Origin: Karstenula rhodostoma CBS 690.94
Lineage: Eukaryota; Ascomycota; Dothideomycetes; Pleosporales; Didymosphaeriaceae
NCBI GenBank assembly: GCA_010093485.1
Contig: MU001500.1
Location: 878,198-942,197, forward strand
Direction: 5' to 3'
DNA: 64,000 nt
Shown: one piece after another, positions 1 through 11,193 of the stretch
Layout of the letters: each line of letters begins with the position of its first letter
Position numbering within the stretch: the first letter of the stretch is position 1
Notes under the pieces: generated by a model
Told to the model about the DNA's origin: nothing
What the model saw: the letters and a program-made list of their open reading frames with translations, nothing else
The model's database searches: none
Program-made: the position numbers and the translations under genes

Positions 1-94
1 TAGCGCCTGCACAGAGAAGAGAGAAGCCGAAGTTTTCGAGGCCCAGTGGTAACTGGCGGACGAGCAGGGCGGCGCCTCCAGGGGAGAGGAAGCC

Positions 95-196
95 ATGGGT
101 GTCTCCTTCCACAGACTGAGGGATGACATTGTCACTTATGACCTAGATCGCTCCAAGCGGGAAATATCGGCGTTCTACAAGATGAGCAGGATTTAG
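95..196 (+). CDS. possible 3' tail of a gene cut by the window edge
   Basis: An open frame ends at the TAG at 194-196 and reads ...MGVSFHRLRDDIVTYDLDRS... . The end (DDIVTYDLDRSKREISAF) looks like real protein, but in the same frame there is a stop at about 50-52, so only the last 34-48 codons are open unless a splice site lies near the edge. No family is recognised. It may be the last exon of a plus-strand gene that begins before the window. Confidence 0.25.
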   Translation: MGVSFHRLRDDIVTYDLDRSKREISAFYKMSRI

Positions 197-490
197 GACC
201 GCTCACTGCTTCTCTGTACCATAACTTCTGCATGACTGTTGTACCATATCATAGACCTGTAACGTAGCACCTACTTCATCTTGTATAAGATACCATCGTT
301 ACTTAGGTTTCTCGATGTCAGAGAGCATGAACACAGTGAAGTGAATGTATCCACAGAGCGTTCCATGGTTGATAGTACCGAACGAACGACTGGTCCGTGC
401 ATCACCTCCATCCATCGCGACAGCCACACCTTACACCAGACCACTACCACCCCACAACCACTCCCACAATCTACACTCGAACCGCTCACC

Positions 491-1469
491 ATGGGCAACG
501 ACGGCGGCAGCATCCCCAAACGCCGCGAGCTCGTCAAAGAAGCCGCCAAAGCCCCGACCGCCGCGCAGATCAAAGAAGCCCGCGCCGAATCCCAAGACCA
601 CGCCTGGAACCACTGCCCGCTTTCCTCGAAACCGCTCGCCGCGCCCGTCGTCTCCGACTGCCTCGGTACGCTGTACAACAAGGACAGCATCCTCGAGTTC
701 CTGCTCGCGGAGGAGGGCAGCGCGGAGAAGGTCGAAGGCGAGAAGGTGCTAGCTGGGCGGGTGAAGGGGCTGAAGGATGTGGTGGAGGTGAAGTTTGAGG
801 TGGAGGGAGAAGCGGACAAGGGCGCGGGGAGGAAGGAGAAGTGGGTGTGTCCTGTGACGCGCGTGGAGATGGGGCCGGCGGCGAAGGCCGTGTATGTGGT
901 GCCGTGCGGACATGCGTTTGCGGGGAGCGTGGTGCGCGAAGTCGAGGAGAAGGTTTGCGTGCAGGTATGTCGCCAACGTGTGGTGTTCTTCTCATTTGTT
1001 TAAATGCAGGAAAGCTAACAGGAAGCAGTGCAACGAGGCTTACGCCGAGAACGACGTTATACCCATCCTTCCCACCGTGCCCGCCGATATCGCGCGGCTG
1101 AACCTTCGCGCAAAGACGTTGAAGGAGAAGGGTCTCACCCACGCGCTGAAGAAAGCGCCCGGCAGCAAGAAGCGCAAGAAGACCGCCGACGCCTCGTCTG
1201 CCGAGGCAAAAGCCACCACCTCGGAGGAGGACAAGAAAGCAGCGGCGAAACCCGAGAAGAAGGAGCGACAAGCAGACAACGGCATCCAGAACGCCAGCAC
1301 AGCGTATCTCACGAAGAAGGTGCTAGAGGAGCAAGAAGAGCGCAACAAGAGGCGGAAACTGGGTCAGAACGACAACGTGAAGAGTTTGTTCTCAAAGGGA
1401 AACAAGAAGGCCGATCTGGCGAACAGCAAGGACTATATGACGAGGGGGTTCAGCATCGGTGGGAAGTGA
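491..1469 (+). CDS. rtf2: Rtf2-family protein (replication termination factor 2)
   Basis: Two exons, 491-964 and 1029-1469, with a 64-nt intron (GTATGT...GCAG, phase 0) give 304 aa. The N-terminus MGNDGGSIPKRRELV and the following WNHCPLSS segment are typical of Rtf2, as is the degenerate RING-like region with CPVTRVEMG, PCGHAF and, just across the splice, CNEAYAENDVIPI. The C-terminal third is a Lys/Glu/Ala-rich tail, probably disordered. In fission yeast Rtf2 acts at site-specific replication fork barriers; homologues also act at stalled forks and in splicing. The frame is open upstream of 491, but the ATG at 491 starts the conserved part and sits in a good context (CACCATGGGC). The family call is firm; the role is inferred from homologues. 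Confidence 0.85.
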
Positions 1470-2612
1470 AGCACTTGATGCATGACCTGCAAAGTTACGC
1501 AGGGCACCGAGAAGGTCTCGGGAGGGCATGGCGTTTTATGATGGCATCACGGAAGGCGTTCACTTGCAGACACGGTACGGTCTCTTCAACTTGTTCTATC
1601 TTTTGGTGTCGCTGACGGGTCGGAGATACCACATTGTCTTATGTTCGAGTCGGACCGCGCCGTAGAATCTAACCGACCCTCTTTATGACTTTGACTTATA
1701 CCCAAGTCAGCGTCGATATCTTTACAAGCCCAGCGGCATGTTATCAACTGACATGCTATACTTGGGGTCCAAATGGTGAGTACCCTTGAGGATCTGGTTC
1801 ACATGTCCTGGCGTATCTCAATTGCAATAAGCAAACAAAACGCCCAAGCTTGATTCTCACTTGGCTCGCAACCTTGCGCTTTAGAGACTGGGCGTGGAAC
1901 TACATATGCCTGCCGAGATACAAGAGCACATCGGTTTCCCCGATCATTCTGTATAGCTTCGAGCGGGTGGCTTCGGCTGCCCGTCCTGTTCAGACATGGG
2001 AAATAAAATGGTACACTTCCATATGATGGTCCATTTGGACGGTGGTCACCTGCCCCATAGCCAAGTCTCCATTTTGATCGATGATGCATGGTGAGTTGCA
2101 GGCCAGTGCGTTTTCTTACTCCACGTTGATTGAATTTGCTTCCGTAAACATACATCGACCGCTGGTACATAGTAGCTACATATTCATGCGCGGAAGCATG
2201 ATATTGGCAACGAACAGTATATATACGCAGCACTGTGGGAGCGGATAATCATCGTAAAATTCGTTCATCCATTTGACCGGGAAACCGAAGCAATGCACCT
2301 TACAGAAAAGCTGTTATATGTTCCCATGATCCCCGTAATTTGTTATAATTATATCAAATGTTGGCCTGCGCACAGACGCTAGGCGCGCCTTAGCCGCTTT
2401 TTTGGTCCCCCTTTGTTCGTGCATTGGCAAAGCACAACGCGCCTTTTTGTCCCCCCTACTTAATTCAGTTACCCTACCTCATAGTGAATCTCTACAATAT
2501 ATATATCAAATGAGCCATAGCCATCTCCGATAGGCATGTCTGGGAACCGGATCCGTGATCGAAATAATTGCAGTAAAAGGTCCCATAATACCTGAACGGA
2601 ATCGGAGGGCGT
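1470..2612. other. intergenic, convergent gene ends
   Basis: This stretch lies between the 3' ends of rtf2 and the MYND gene. It has no convincing gene. It becomes AT-rich after about 2220. Around 2390-2460 a GCGCCTT...GTCCCCC block occurs twice about 45 bp apart, an imperfect direct repeat of unknown meaning. Confidence 0.5.
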
Positions 2613-3696
2613 TCAAGGACCTTCTTTGTTCAGAAAGTGGTCAGGATCAATTGGAATATTGATCTTCATGCCTTCCACAAGCGGAGTCGAAGACTGTAGC
2701 TTTATGGCCGAGATACCCTGAAGGTACCGGTCCATTGCATCCTTGGACAGAGCCTGACAGACGGTCTTGTGCATCTTCCAGTGTTTCTTCTGGCATTTCT
2801 TGCTGCAGTACTTCCGATCCTTGCACCCGCTGCAAACCTGGTATGCAGAGCCCGAAGCGCCGCAGCCTCCGCAGACATGGTAGGGATAACAAGCAGTAAG
2901 AGCAAGATCATCGTCGGTCGGGACTCCAACGCATGAGGTGAGCAGCGTCTTGCCCTCCGCGATGACCTCAATGACCTTGGTCGGACCAACATCCTTCACT
3001 ATGGTCGTGCAGCCCGGCATTGACATGCCGCCGGTCGCCATCGATTCGTACATAGACTTATTGCCGTACGAGTAGGGGCGGCCAGGATGATGGTTCTTGA
3101 TTGCTTCCAACAGTTGTTGTCTAGCAAGAGGTGTCGCGATATAGCAGTTGGGCTGAGGCTGACGCAGCAAGACGAAGGCCTGGTAGATAGGACACACGAG
3201 TGCCTTTAGCTTTGGCAACATTGGCTCAGGCAGAACACATCCAAGTGTGAGAACGCATGCTCCCAGGACGATGTACTTGGTCACATCTGTACCATCCCAG
3301 CAGCGGTCTTGACCGTATGTTTTGTCGTAGTAGCTTTGGAGAACACCCGTGTCAAGATAGTTGCGAACGATCTCAACCGAACCTTCTCCGAAACAGAACT
3401 CCGCGTTGATAGAGAGGCGGTTAAGGAAGCAGTCCTTTTTGACGTCGAGACCCGCGTGTTTGTGGATCTTGGCTCGAAGCTCACGGAGGCCGAGCTTCTC
3501 GTCGAGATCGATCATAGTTTGATACTCAAGATCGGTAGTGAGAATGCCGCTGCCCCTGCACGAGGTTAGCTTCCTCGCAAAAGCTGAAAGAGGCCAATGG
3601 TTACCAATCACCGTTAGTAGGGGTCTCTTCGACTGACATGTCGTACAGGTCGTGTTTCTCGCCGAGTGACCGCAGTTGATCGCAGAGGTTACACAT
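2613..3696 (-). CDS. MYND-type zinc finger protein
   Basis: Exon 1 is 3605-3696 and exon 2 is 2613-3555, joined over a 49-nt intron (GTAACC...TGCAG, phase 2), giving about 344 aa. The C-terminal 70 residues hold a MYND finger: CGGCGASGS, then VCSGCKDRKYCSKKC and HWKMHKTVC supply the C-x2-C, C-x2-C, C-x3-C and H-x3-C ligands. MYND fingers bind proline-rich peptides. The upstream 250 residues show no domain I recognise. The chosen start gives MCNLCDQLRSLGEKH. The same frame continues upstream to about 3909 with low-complexity sequence, so an earlier start is possible. It lies tail-to-tail with rtf2. Confidence 0.75.
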
Positions 3697-4192
3697 CGCG
3701 AGTCTGCGAGCGCGTTGGGGAACAAAGCCGTTGGACAGTTGCAAAAATTGAGCGTGTAGAGGGACAGCTTGGGTGAGGGGTGAAGAGCGAGGAGCGTGGG
3801 TTGGGTGAATTGATCGAGATGGTGTTGGAGGGAATGACGTGTCTGCTATAAGTGATGAAAGTGAGGAAGGAACTCGCCCACCCTGTTGCACCTGCCTGCT
3901 GCTCAACAACTACGGATGCCTCCCCGCTGAATAAGGAGAAGGAACATTAGTGCAGAAAGAAGATGTATTTACTAGAATGGAAGCATGTACTCTGCAACGC
4001 CCTCAATCGATGGTATTCAAGAAGCACGGCAGGCGCGTATCAATTGCCCTGTCTTGCACGCGGGATCCGCATGTAAAGCCGCGAACAGGACGTAATGAAT
4101 CAACAAATAAAAGGAATAAGAAGAAACATGGACACCGACCCAGCATGTAACAAGAAGCGTCATTTTCAAACCGTACACATCACCCTCAACTC
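3697..4192. other. intergenic, no gene seen
   Basis: This is the presumed promoter of the MYND gene and the 3' flank of the kinase gene. The upstream extension of the MYND frame (to about 3909) overlaps it. I see no other structure. Confidence 0.4.
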
Positions 4193-5959
4193 TCAGTACC
4201 CAAAAACCGGCTCGTCCAACAGACTCTGGCTGGCCACATAGCTGAAACCGCCGAACGGGTCCTTCTCCAGAGCCGCGTACTCGTCCTCCAACTCATCGTA
4301 CCCGCTCTTCCTGCTTACAACGGTTGACAGCGCCAGGCTTGTGAACTCGTCGCTAAAATTCTCCGCCAACTCCGGGTCCGTGATGAGAGGAATGATCGGT
4401 GGCTCTAGTTCCCTGGCCTGAAGCTTCTTCCAGTCCAGCTTGCGGAAGAAGCGGTGCGCGCGGATGGTGTTCATATCCTTGGGCATGTTGTAGCCAAGGC
4501 GTTTTTTGGGCTCTTTACGCAGGAAACGTGTCAGTAAATCCTTGGCATCTTGTGAAAGGTAGTAGGGCATCGTGAGCTTCTTTTGCAGGATGTTTTGTTG
4601 TATCTTGGCGTGATTGTTGCCGTCGAAGGGAGGCGAGCCAGTGAGCAAGTCGTAGCCTAGAGCACCCAAAGACCACCAGTCTACAGCCATACCGTAATCG
4701 AGGCCTTGGATGACCTCCGGAGCCATGAAGTCGATGGTTCCAGCAATAGAGTTGCAAGTTTGATCATCCACAGCGACTTTGCTGAGCCCAAAGTCGGTTA
4801 GCAGCAGGTGGCCTTCAGCGTCAAGAAGGCAGTTTTCAGGCTTCAGGTCGCGATAGACGATGCCGACGGTGCGGTGGAGATAGTCAAGAGCAAGCACCAT
4901 CTCACCCATGTAGAAGGCTGCAGTGTCCTCGTTGAACATACGCTCCTGCGCAAGATGATGGAAGAGCTCTCCACCCTGCGCGTACTCGAGGATCAAGTAG
5001 AGCTTCTCGTGGTCCTGGAATGCATAGTACAAGTTGACGATGAATGGATGGCGGTTGACACTCTCGAGGATAGAGCGCTCCGTCTTCGTTTGTTCGATGA
5101 GCTTCTTGCGAACCGTGATGGAGGCCTTCTTGAACTGCTTCTGCGCGTAAAGGCGACCCGTCTCACGCTGCTTGACGAGGAGAACAGTGCCAAAGCTTCC
5201 TTTGCCTAGGCACGTAAGCGTGTCAAAGTCATCTGCAGTCATCTTGCGCGCAACACTGCTTGCAACCATGGTCGAAGGTTTTGAGTGGACTTCGGGGCTG
5301 ACAAAGTCCTCGTTGAGGTCGACCTCGTAGCTTTCCATTTCCGTGCGGTCACTGTCACTGAAGTTGGAAACACTGGCGTTGCTGGAGAGGCCAGATCGGA
5401 GTTGGCCAGGAGCGCACCCGCACTGCTTCTGGGGAGAATCGACGCGCGGGCCGATGTTCAAGGCCTCGAGCTGCTGCCTGAGATTGCCGATAACGCCAGC
5501 GGCAGAAGTTGGTCGAAGAGCGGGACTGCTCGTAACACTGGGGTACGTAGACCACGAAGGCCCAAAGCGAGGAGTGGTCGCGATAGAGTAGTCCGACTCT
5601 TCCCCACCGGACGCAGCAGGCGTCTCGAATCCACGTACCGTGGTCCCGGCGAGCGCAGCCTTGGAACCCTTCTTCTTCTTTTTCCTGTTCTTCTGCGCCT
5701 TCTTCATGACAGCGTCGAAGTCCAGCTTGTCGGTATGCGCTGGCTGCTTCGCTTCCGCGTTTGGCTGCACAAGCCACCGCGGGATCGGGGACGCAATCGC
5801 AATGGGCGGAGTGCCCACATGGGTGTGCGCGGCGGGGACGTCGACCTCCATGCGCTCGTCGATGTCTGGGAGGTGCGCGTGCTCCTTGGGCGCAGCAAGC
5901 GGGGTGCTTTTCGCGCCCGCCGCTAGATGGGCCTCGTCGTCGAAGGTGAACAGCGCCAT
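4193..5959 (-). CDS. AGC-family Ser/Thr kinase, S6K/Psk1-like
   Basis: A single exon encodes 588 aa. The first 240 residues are low-complexity, with a basic stretch (KKAQKNRKKKKKGSK). The kinase domain follows (about 245-500): glycine loop GKGSFG, catalytic loop YRDLKPEN, DFGLSK, then the activation segment CNSIAGTIDFMAPE. An AGC C-terminal extension ends in the hydrophobic motif FGGFSYV, close to the FLGFTYV of p70 S6 kinases. By family knowledge such kinases are phosphorylated on the activation loop by PDK1 and on the hydrophobic motif by TORC1, and signal growth and ribosome status. Fission yeast Psk1 is the nearest named relative I would propose. The AGC call is firm; the S6K subgroup rests mainly on the hydrophobic motif. 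Confidence 0.88.
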   Translation of the reverse strand: MALFTFDDEAHLAAGAKSTPLAAPKEHAHLPDIDERMEVDVPAAHTHVGTPPIAIASPIPRWLVQPNAEAKQPAHTDKLDFDAVMKKAQKNRKKKKKGSKAALAGTTVRGFETPAASGGEESDYSIATTPRFGPSWSTYPSVTSSPALRPTSAAGVIGNLRQQLEALNIGPRVDSPQKQCGCAPGQLRSGLSSNASVSNFSDSDRTEMESYEVDLNEDFVSPEVHSKPSTMVASSVARKMTADDFDTLTCLGKGSFGTVLLVKQRETGRLYAQKQFKKASITVRKKLIEQTKTERSILESVNRHPFIVNLYYAFQDHEKLYLILEYAQGGELFHHLAQERMFNEDTAAFYMGEMVLALDYLHRTVGIVYRDLKPENCLLDAEGHLLLTDFGLSKVAVDDQTCNSIAGTIDFMAPEVIQGLDYGMAVDWWSLGALGYDLLTGSPPFDGNNHAKIQQNILQKKLTMPYYLSQDAKDLLTRFLRKEPKKRLGYNMPKDMNTIRAHRFFRKLDWKKLQARELEPPIIPLITDPELAENFSDEFTSLALSTVVSRKSGYDELEDEYAALEKDPFGGFSYVASQSLLDEPVFGY

Positions 5960-6117
5960 GTGACGGGTTTCGATGGCCCGTACGTCAGCGAAGGAATTTG
6001 GGCTTGTGTCTATTCCGTGCGCGTCAGCAGACGCTTCCTCGGCAGCCGCGAGGACGCGCGCACCTACAAGTCCCAGCAGAGGGTTCTTCAGTCTGGATTA
6101 CCGTCCGCCCAGTTTAG

Positions 6118-6522
6118 TCAAGGCGGACCTTCGGCCAGTAGTTGGCCCAGCAGGTCTGCAAAGCTCGCGTCGGTTTGAGACAGTGCAAAGGGGCGCGCAG
6201 AGTTCCGAGTCGCGGTTGCAGCCACGGTGCTGTCGCGGGGGATAAGAGAGGCGGTCGCGTTGTTGACGGCAGAGCCCATAGATGGCAGCTTCGTTGTTGG
6301 TGGTGTCTGTGAATAGTGCCAGGTAGCTGTCCTGGCTGTGGTGTTCTCGGCGTCTGCGGTGTTGCTGGAGTTGCTTGTTTGGTCAAAGAGTTCAGGCCAC
6401 AGGGAAGCTGAACTGTCCGGTAAAATTAGAGTCTGCGCCGGGTCGTCGTACCACATCACATGCATTCGCGCTAGGCCATCTCCAGCGATCAGCACCCTCC
6501 CCAGATTCTCCACCCCGAACAT
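6118..6522 (-). CDS. hypothetical protein, doubtful
   Basis: An ATG-initiated frame of 134 aa sits 158 bp upstream of the kinase gene on the same strand. Its first half (MFGVENLGRVLIAGDGLAR, then MHVMWYDDPAQTLILP) has a plausible beta-rich composition, and the frame is open for another 12 codons upstream to a TAG that could be a 3' splice site. The second half is Ser/Thr/Ala-rich. No family is recognised. It could be the last exon of a longer gene, a 5' exon or leader of the kinase transcript, or chance. Confidence 0.3.
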   Translation of the reverse strand: MFGVENLGRVLIAGDGLARMHVMWYDDPAQTLILPDSSASLWPELFDQTSNSSNTADAENTTARTATWHYSQTPPTTKLPSMGSAVNNATASLIPRDSTVAATATRNSARPFALSQTDASFADLLGQLLAEGPP

Positions 6523-7105
6523 GACATCGCACCCCCACTGCCTGGCAATGCCATCTCGCTAACGACTGCATTTCATGTCGACAGCCTGCCAGCGCCTCCA
6601 CCGCAGCATCCTCACACCTCGACGCCGCAGACTGTCTCCTGGTTGATCGTGCTTCTACCTGGCGTCGATCATGAAACTACGGAGGCGCCATTTCCGGCCA
6701 TCATGCACGACATAAGCAATCGGAGAGCGAACATTGGAAGGATTCCAGCAAGTGTAACACTGGTCGTGGAGCCGGAACAAGCATTGGATACCACCAGGCC
6801 ATTAAGAACTAAGAAGACATCCCGATTCATGGCTCTCCAACGAAAGAGCTGTGCGCTCATCACTTATGATGCGCCCTAAAGTGGTTCACACATGCAGTCC
6901 CAAGGGTAGGCTCGTTTCTTCACACGCATGCAAATCGGTACGATATTCATTATGGATGCATCGCTGAAAAGCACGTACAATGCGCCAATAAACGCCCGCC
7001 GCCCCGCCCTTGCTATGCACAATCATCCCTAATTATACAATTGGGACTCATCCCGCATACCTTCTATAAACTACCCTTTCAGCGGGAACCATCCTCACTA
7101 TCCTT
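6523..7105. other. intergenic, no gene seen
   Basis: This is the 3' flank of the chitin deacetylase gene. Only short frames are present and none looks like protein. AT content rises from about 6880 to 7060. Confidence 0.4.
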
Positions 7106-8692
7106 CTACGAGCAGGTGCCGAATGACTTGTTGCACCCAGTTCCGCAGTATGCGGTCGTAGAGCCGCACCATCCGTACTGGGAGCAGCAGTTTCCGGATG
7201 TGGAGCCCTGGCACGTGAAGCCAGAGGTGCCAGCGCAAGATCCATCAGTCGAGACTTTTTTGGTGGATGTTGCAGAAGGGGTGGCAGCAGACGACCTGAA
7301 AACACAAACAAACAAAATCAGTGGACATCCCATCGGCATCGGCATCGAATCCACATGAATCATAAAAAGAGGTATTCCTTACGTCGAGATGGTGGAACCT
7401 GGGTTGGCCCGGTACCAGTTGGCGGCATCGTCACCGAGGCACTCGCCAACAGTGACGGCCTTGTACCCAAGAGAGGTCAGAGTGGATAACATGTACTCGG
7501 TGAGGTTGTAGGCAGTCTGGGGGTGAATGTCGTGAGCTATGGACAACCACTCGTTGTTGGCCGGAGTCGCGCCACCGGCAGTGATGTTGCCCCTGAACCA
7601 GTCCTTGGATTTCTGGATCTGGGTAGCTTCGAGCTGATTGTAATCGTCCGTGTCGACATCGAAGTAGATGATATGGTAGCCGAGATCGGACATGGTGTTT
7701 TCGCAACCAGACTCTGCAGTGCAGCTGCTGTAGGGCGGGCGCATGTATGTTGGGAAATATCCAAGGATATTGCGCAGGGCCATTTCGTTCTTGACCATCT
7801 GTGCCTTGCGGTCCGTCTCGGAGATGGCGCTCAGATCCAGATGTGTCCAGGTGTGGGACGCGATCTGGTGACCTTCGCTGGCCATACGCTTGATTGTGGC
7901 AGAGTGGCTGGCGGTGGTATCAATCTCACCCTTGTTGATGTTGTTACCCGTGATGAAAAACGTGCCCTTTGCATTATATTGCTGGAAAAGATCCAGCACA
8001 TGGTCGGTATAAGTGTCGAATGGCCCGTCGTCGTAGGTCAACGCCACAGTACCCGGAACTGTGCATTGGTAGACACCATTACCACCATACTCCACAGACC
8101 CCGACTTTGTTCGGGTGACGGAAGATGTGTCGGCTCCAGCCGGGGTTATGTTCTCCGGGCATCCAGGGCCGTACTGGTAGTTGCAGCCGGGTGAGTAGCA
8201 GTAGTCGCCCGTGTTACCACACCCTGTTTTTGGTCAGTGCCCGCAACATAGATGATTGTGCACCATGGCATTGGGGGATAGTAATAAGATCCTCGCACAA
8301 CTGGGGTGCGCCTGTGGAAACCAAGATTGGGAGGCCCTGGCAGAGAGCGTACGTCACAAAGCTTGTCCAGTGTCTTTGCTACGCCCTAGTTGGTAAGATT
8401 TAGAGAGGAACTTACATCCTGAGCCACTGCAGCAGTAGCCTGCATCACAAGACCCGAAACCCGCACCGCACTGTCCATCAGTGCCCCCTTGACGAGGTTT
8501 CAGGCTTGCGTGCTCCTCGTGGAGAGCATTCCGGGTGAGCTCTGCAGCACGAGCTCTGATGTTGTCCATCAGGTTCCGAGCCTTCAAGTCCCTCATGCTC
8601 AATCCGGCGATTTTTGGGATCCCTGGCCCGTCGTGGCCGCTAGCAACGGGGAGGACGGCTGCAGCGGCAGCAATGACTGTGGGGAAACGCAT
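7106..8692 (-). CDS. secreted chitin deacetylase (CE4) with two chitin-binding modules
   Basis: Three exons (8416-8692, 7383-8223, 7106-7295) with introns of 192 nt (GTAAGT) and 87 nt (GTAAGG) encode 435 aa. The order is: signal peptide (MRFPTVIAAAAAVLPVASG), a propeptide-like stretch, and a type 1 chitin-binding module whose cysteines are completed only by splicing (CDAGYCCSGSGWCGNTGDYC). A NodB polysaccharide deacetylase domain follows, with TYDDGP, HTWTHLDL, MRPPYSS and AHDIHP as the metal-binding and catalytic motifs. A Ser/Thr linker and a second chitin-binding module (CCSQYGWCGSTTAYC) end the protein. It should convert wall chitin to chitosan outside the cell. In plant-associated fungi such enzymes help hide chitin from host receptors; that role here is inference. 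Confidence 0.92.
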
Positions 8693-11193
8693 GTTGGAAG
8701 GCGATTGGATTTGATTTCGGTATTAATATCAAGGAAACTAATCTCCTATGTGCGAAGAGAAAAGAAAGGTGGAGCGAGTGACTGGTGGTAGTGCTAGGAT
8801 CAAGAGGCTGTTGGGCTGGGTAACCCAGGGGGCCGGCTCTGTAGAGGAGCGGCGCGTTGCTTGAAGTTTAGGTGACGATTGCGACGGCGCGTCTTCTCGT
8901 GAGAGTCATACCGAGGTGGTAGTGTTGACTACACCGAATGACCTTTCTTATTTCTAAAGAGGAACTGATGCGACGGAGGGCCAGGTAGGATGATTATTAG
9001 ACGGCGTAAGAGGTTAAAGAAGGAAAGAGCAACATAGGGTAGGGCCCTTGCCACATTTATGTGAAAGTTAGGCTGGATGATCGACTGTAGGCAGGAGGCA
9101 AGAGCTAGCTTCCTCGCTACCCATGTTTGACTCGGCTCTGCAGGTTAGAAGAGACGGCGCGACGACAGCGGCCAGCCCTCCCGCCGAGATGGCTAACTTC
9201 AGTCTGAGGTACCGTGGATCTTTCCTCGCTGACGGGACGAGTTTCGTCGGCGACTCATGCGGACTGGTGGGCGCTGCTGTGTTACGACAGGCATTTGTGT
9301 TCTTGAAATCAATGCAGGAACCTGGGTCTTGGCCAATATCGAATCAGATAACTACTGGGCTTGGTATGGATCTCCTTCATAGTCAACGCTCTAAACACCT
9401 GGTCAAGAGGCAGGAGGGTCTGGGGAAGAGTGAGCGCGGCGTACGAAACAATGACAATGAGCTGGCATGCATCAAAGTTCCCTGGTCTGGCTTTGGTGTA
9501 TCTCTGTGAGTTTCCACTGTTGATGGTGATGTTACCGTATTTAGCCACGCTCGTTCGACGGCACGTCCAGGGTAGGGTTGTCCAAGATGGATCACACGGA
9601 ACAACCACGGATTCAGCAGCCCGGGCCGCGGGCAAAGGTTGAACGAGCGCTCTCAGCATGAACATCGGCTCCTGCTCGGCAGTCCCTCGCGCTCCAATTT
9701 GTGTTGAGCTTGTCGGACGAAGAATCCTCAGGTCAAATGGCTAGCGTGCCGTGGAGCTGCGGAATCATTGCATAATCAGGTGCAACATTGGGGAGCGTGG
9801 TTGCGGTGGCACCAAGACGTGGAGCTAGGTTGCATTGTTGGAAATATGTGGTGGCGCGCTACAGCTGTTCCATGGGTGAAACCAGCACCGTTCGTCTTGA
9901 TGCTCGCGCCGCTGCTCTGGGCATATTGATATTACAAGTGGTCTGAAAATCTGGGGGCAAATGACCCATAAACTCCATCGCTGACGAGGTTGTTTCCTTC
10001 TAGCGACGATCAAGGACACGATGGTGCGCGAGAATCGACGATGGAGATATACGTACTGTGTAGTGATGTAGGTGGTAGCCGAGGTTGGCTGTCGCGCATC
10101 AGGTCTTGCTACGGGGATCGGCAGCGGCACGAAACGAAGGCAGAAGAGCACATCGCCTGTGATCTCCTTTCGACATTCACGACGCGGTGATCCAGGCCAT
10201 GTGTTTCACCCACCCCGCCTCGTACAACGTACGACCCTTTTCGCACGCAAGCATGCGCTCATTTTTCCCTTGTCGCCTCCGAAAGAGGGCGTGGAGCCCA
10301 TCAAACACCCCCATCTCTCACGCACAGAGGCACCAAAAGCAATACTTGCCCCTCGATGCGCAGGGCAGAGCGTCCTCTCATCCCCTCGTTCTCGTCCAGA
10401 CCGCCGGCTCGGCGCAAGAAACGCGAGTCTAGTCCCTGCTAACCGATTGCTTGTCCCCTTTGCATTCGACGACGACGCCGTGTCCACTGCCCCATCTGGC
10501 AATGCCAAGTGTGAAAGTTCGTCGCTTCCCGCAGTCCCGGACTATAACAATGGTTGGGAGAGAACACGCAGCGCCGCGTATTCGCGCACACCGATTCATT
10601 CTTCTTTGGCGCAGAGCGTTATCGACTAGTCTTCGTACATCCCGGCAACGCCGTGTGACTGCGACGAGATGCAATGATGGTTTGACTCACGTGGCACGGT
10701 CATCTGGAGCACTGCATGTGAGGCGAGACATCGGAACTGCAAATGCTATCACAGCGACTGCTCCCAGGGGAAGGTGACGTTGAGCTCGCACTCCAAATGT
10801 TGCCGACCAATGCGGGACGTCTGGCTGCGAACCGGTCGCGGCAACGGTCCGAGATGAGCATTACCATGCGATCCGCTGCTGTACCAACATGCAATCTAGA
10901 TGTTGTGCAATGGCGTCATGGTAGACGTCTTTGCAGTTTCGTCCTCCTACGTTATCGTTTGGTTGCTTTTGGCTGTCGCATGTCAGTCGCACGATTCGTG
11001 ACACGTAGCTCCATTGCTGTGGCTGACTGAACACCTGAGAAATTCTACAAGGGGTATCTTTTACAAAAACAAAATGGTATTTACAAACGAAGCAGACCAC
11101 TGTCTCGACCTCCGTGCGTTGCCAGAAGACCGAGGACTATGTGTTTCTCAAGAAGGGCCATTTCAGCCATGACGGCACTCAAGCGCCGAACCC
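8693..11193. other. 2.5-kb gene-poor region
   Basis: No open frame here resembles a known protein. The longer ones (9123-9509 plus, 9309-9665 minus, 10072-10629 plus) overlap each other on opposite strands; the last lacks an ATG at its reported start. No tRNA box, terminal inverted repeat or transposase-like sequence was seen. It contains the chitin deacetylase promoter and the 3' flank of the PLC gene. Confidence 0.4.

Noticed and set aside
2380..2465. GCGCCTT...GTCCCCC blocks as a transposon end
   Set aside because: The similarity is imperfect, in direct orientation and short, with no flanking duplication or coding part.
10072..10629. 185-codon plus-strand frame
   Set aside because: The first codon is GTG, not ATG, and the content is Arg/Ser/Pro-rich without any motif; overlapping frames on the other strand look the same.
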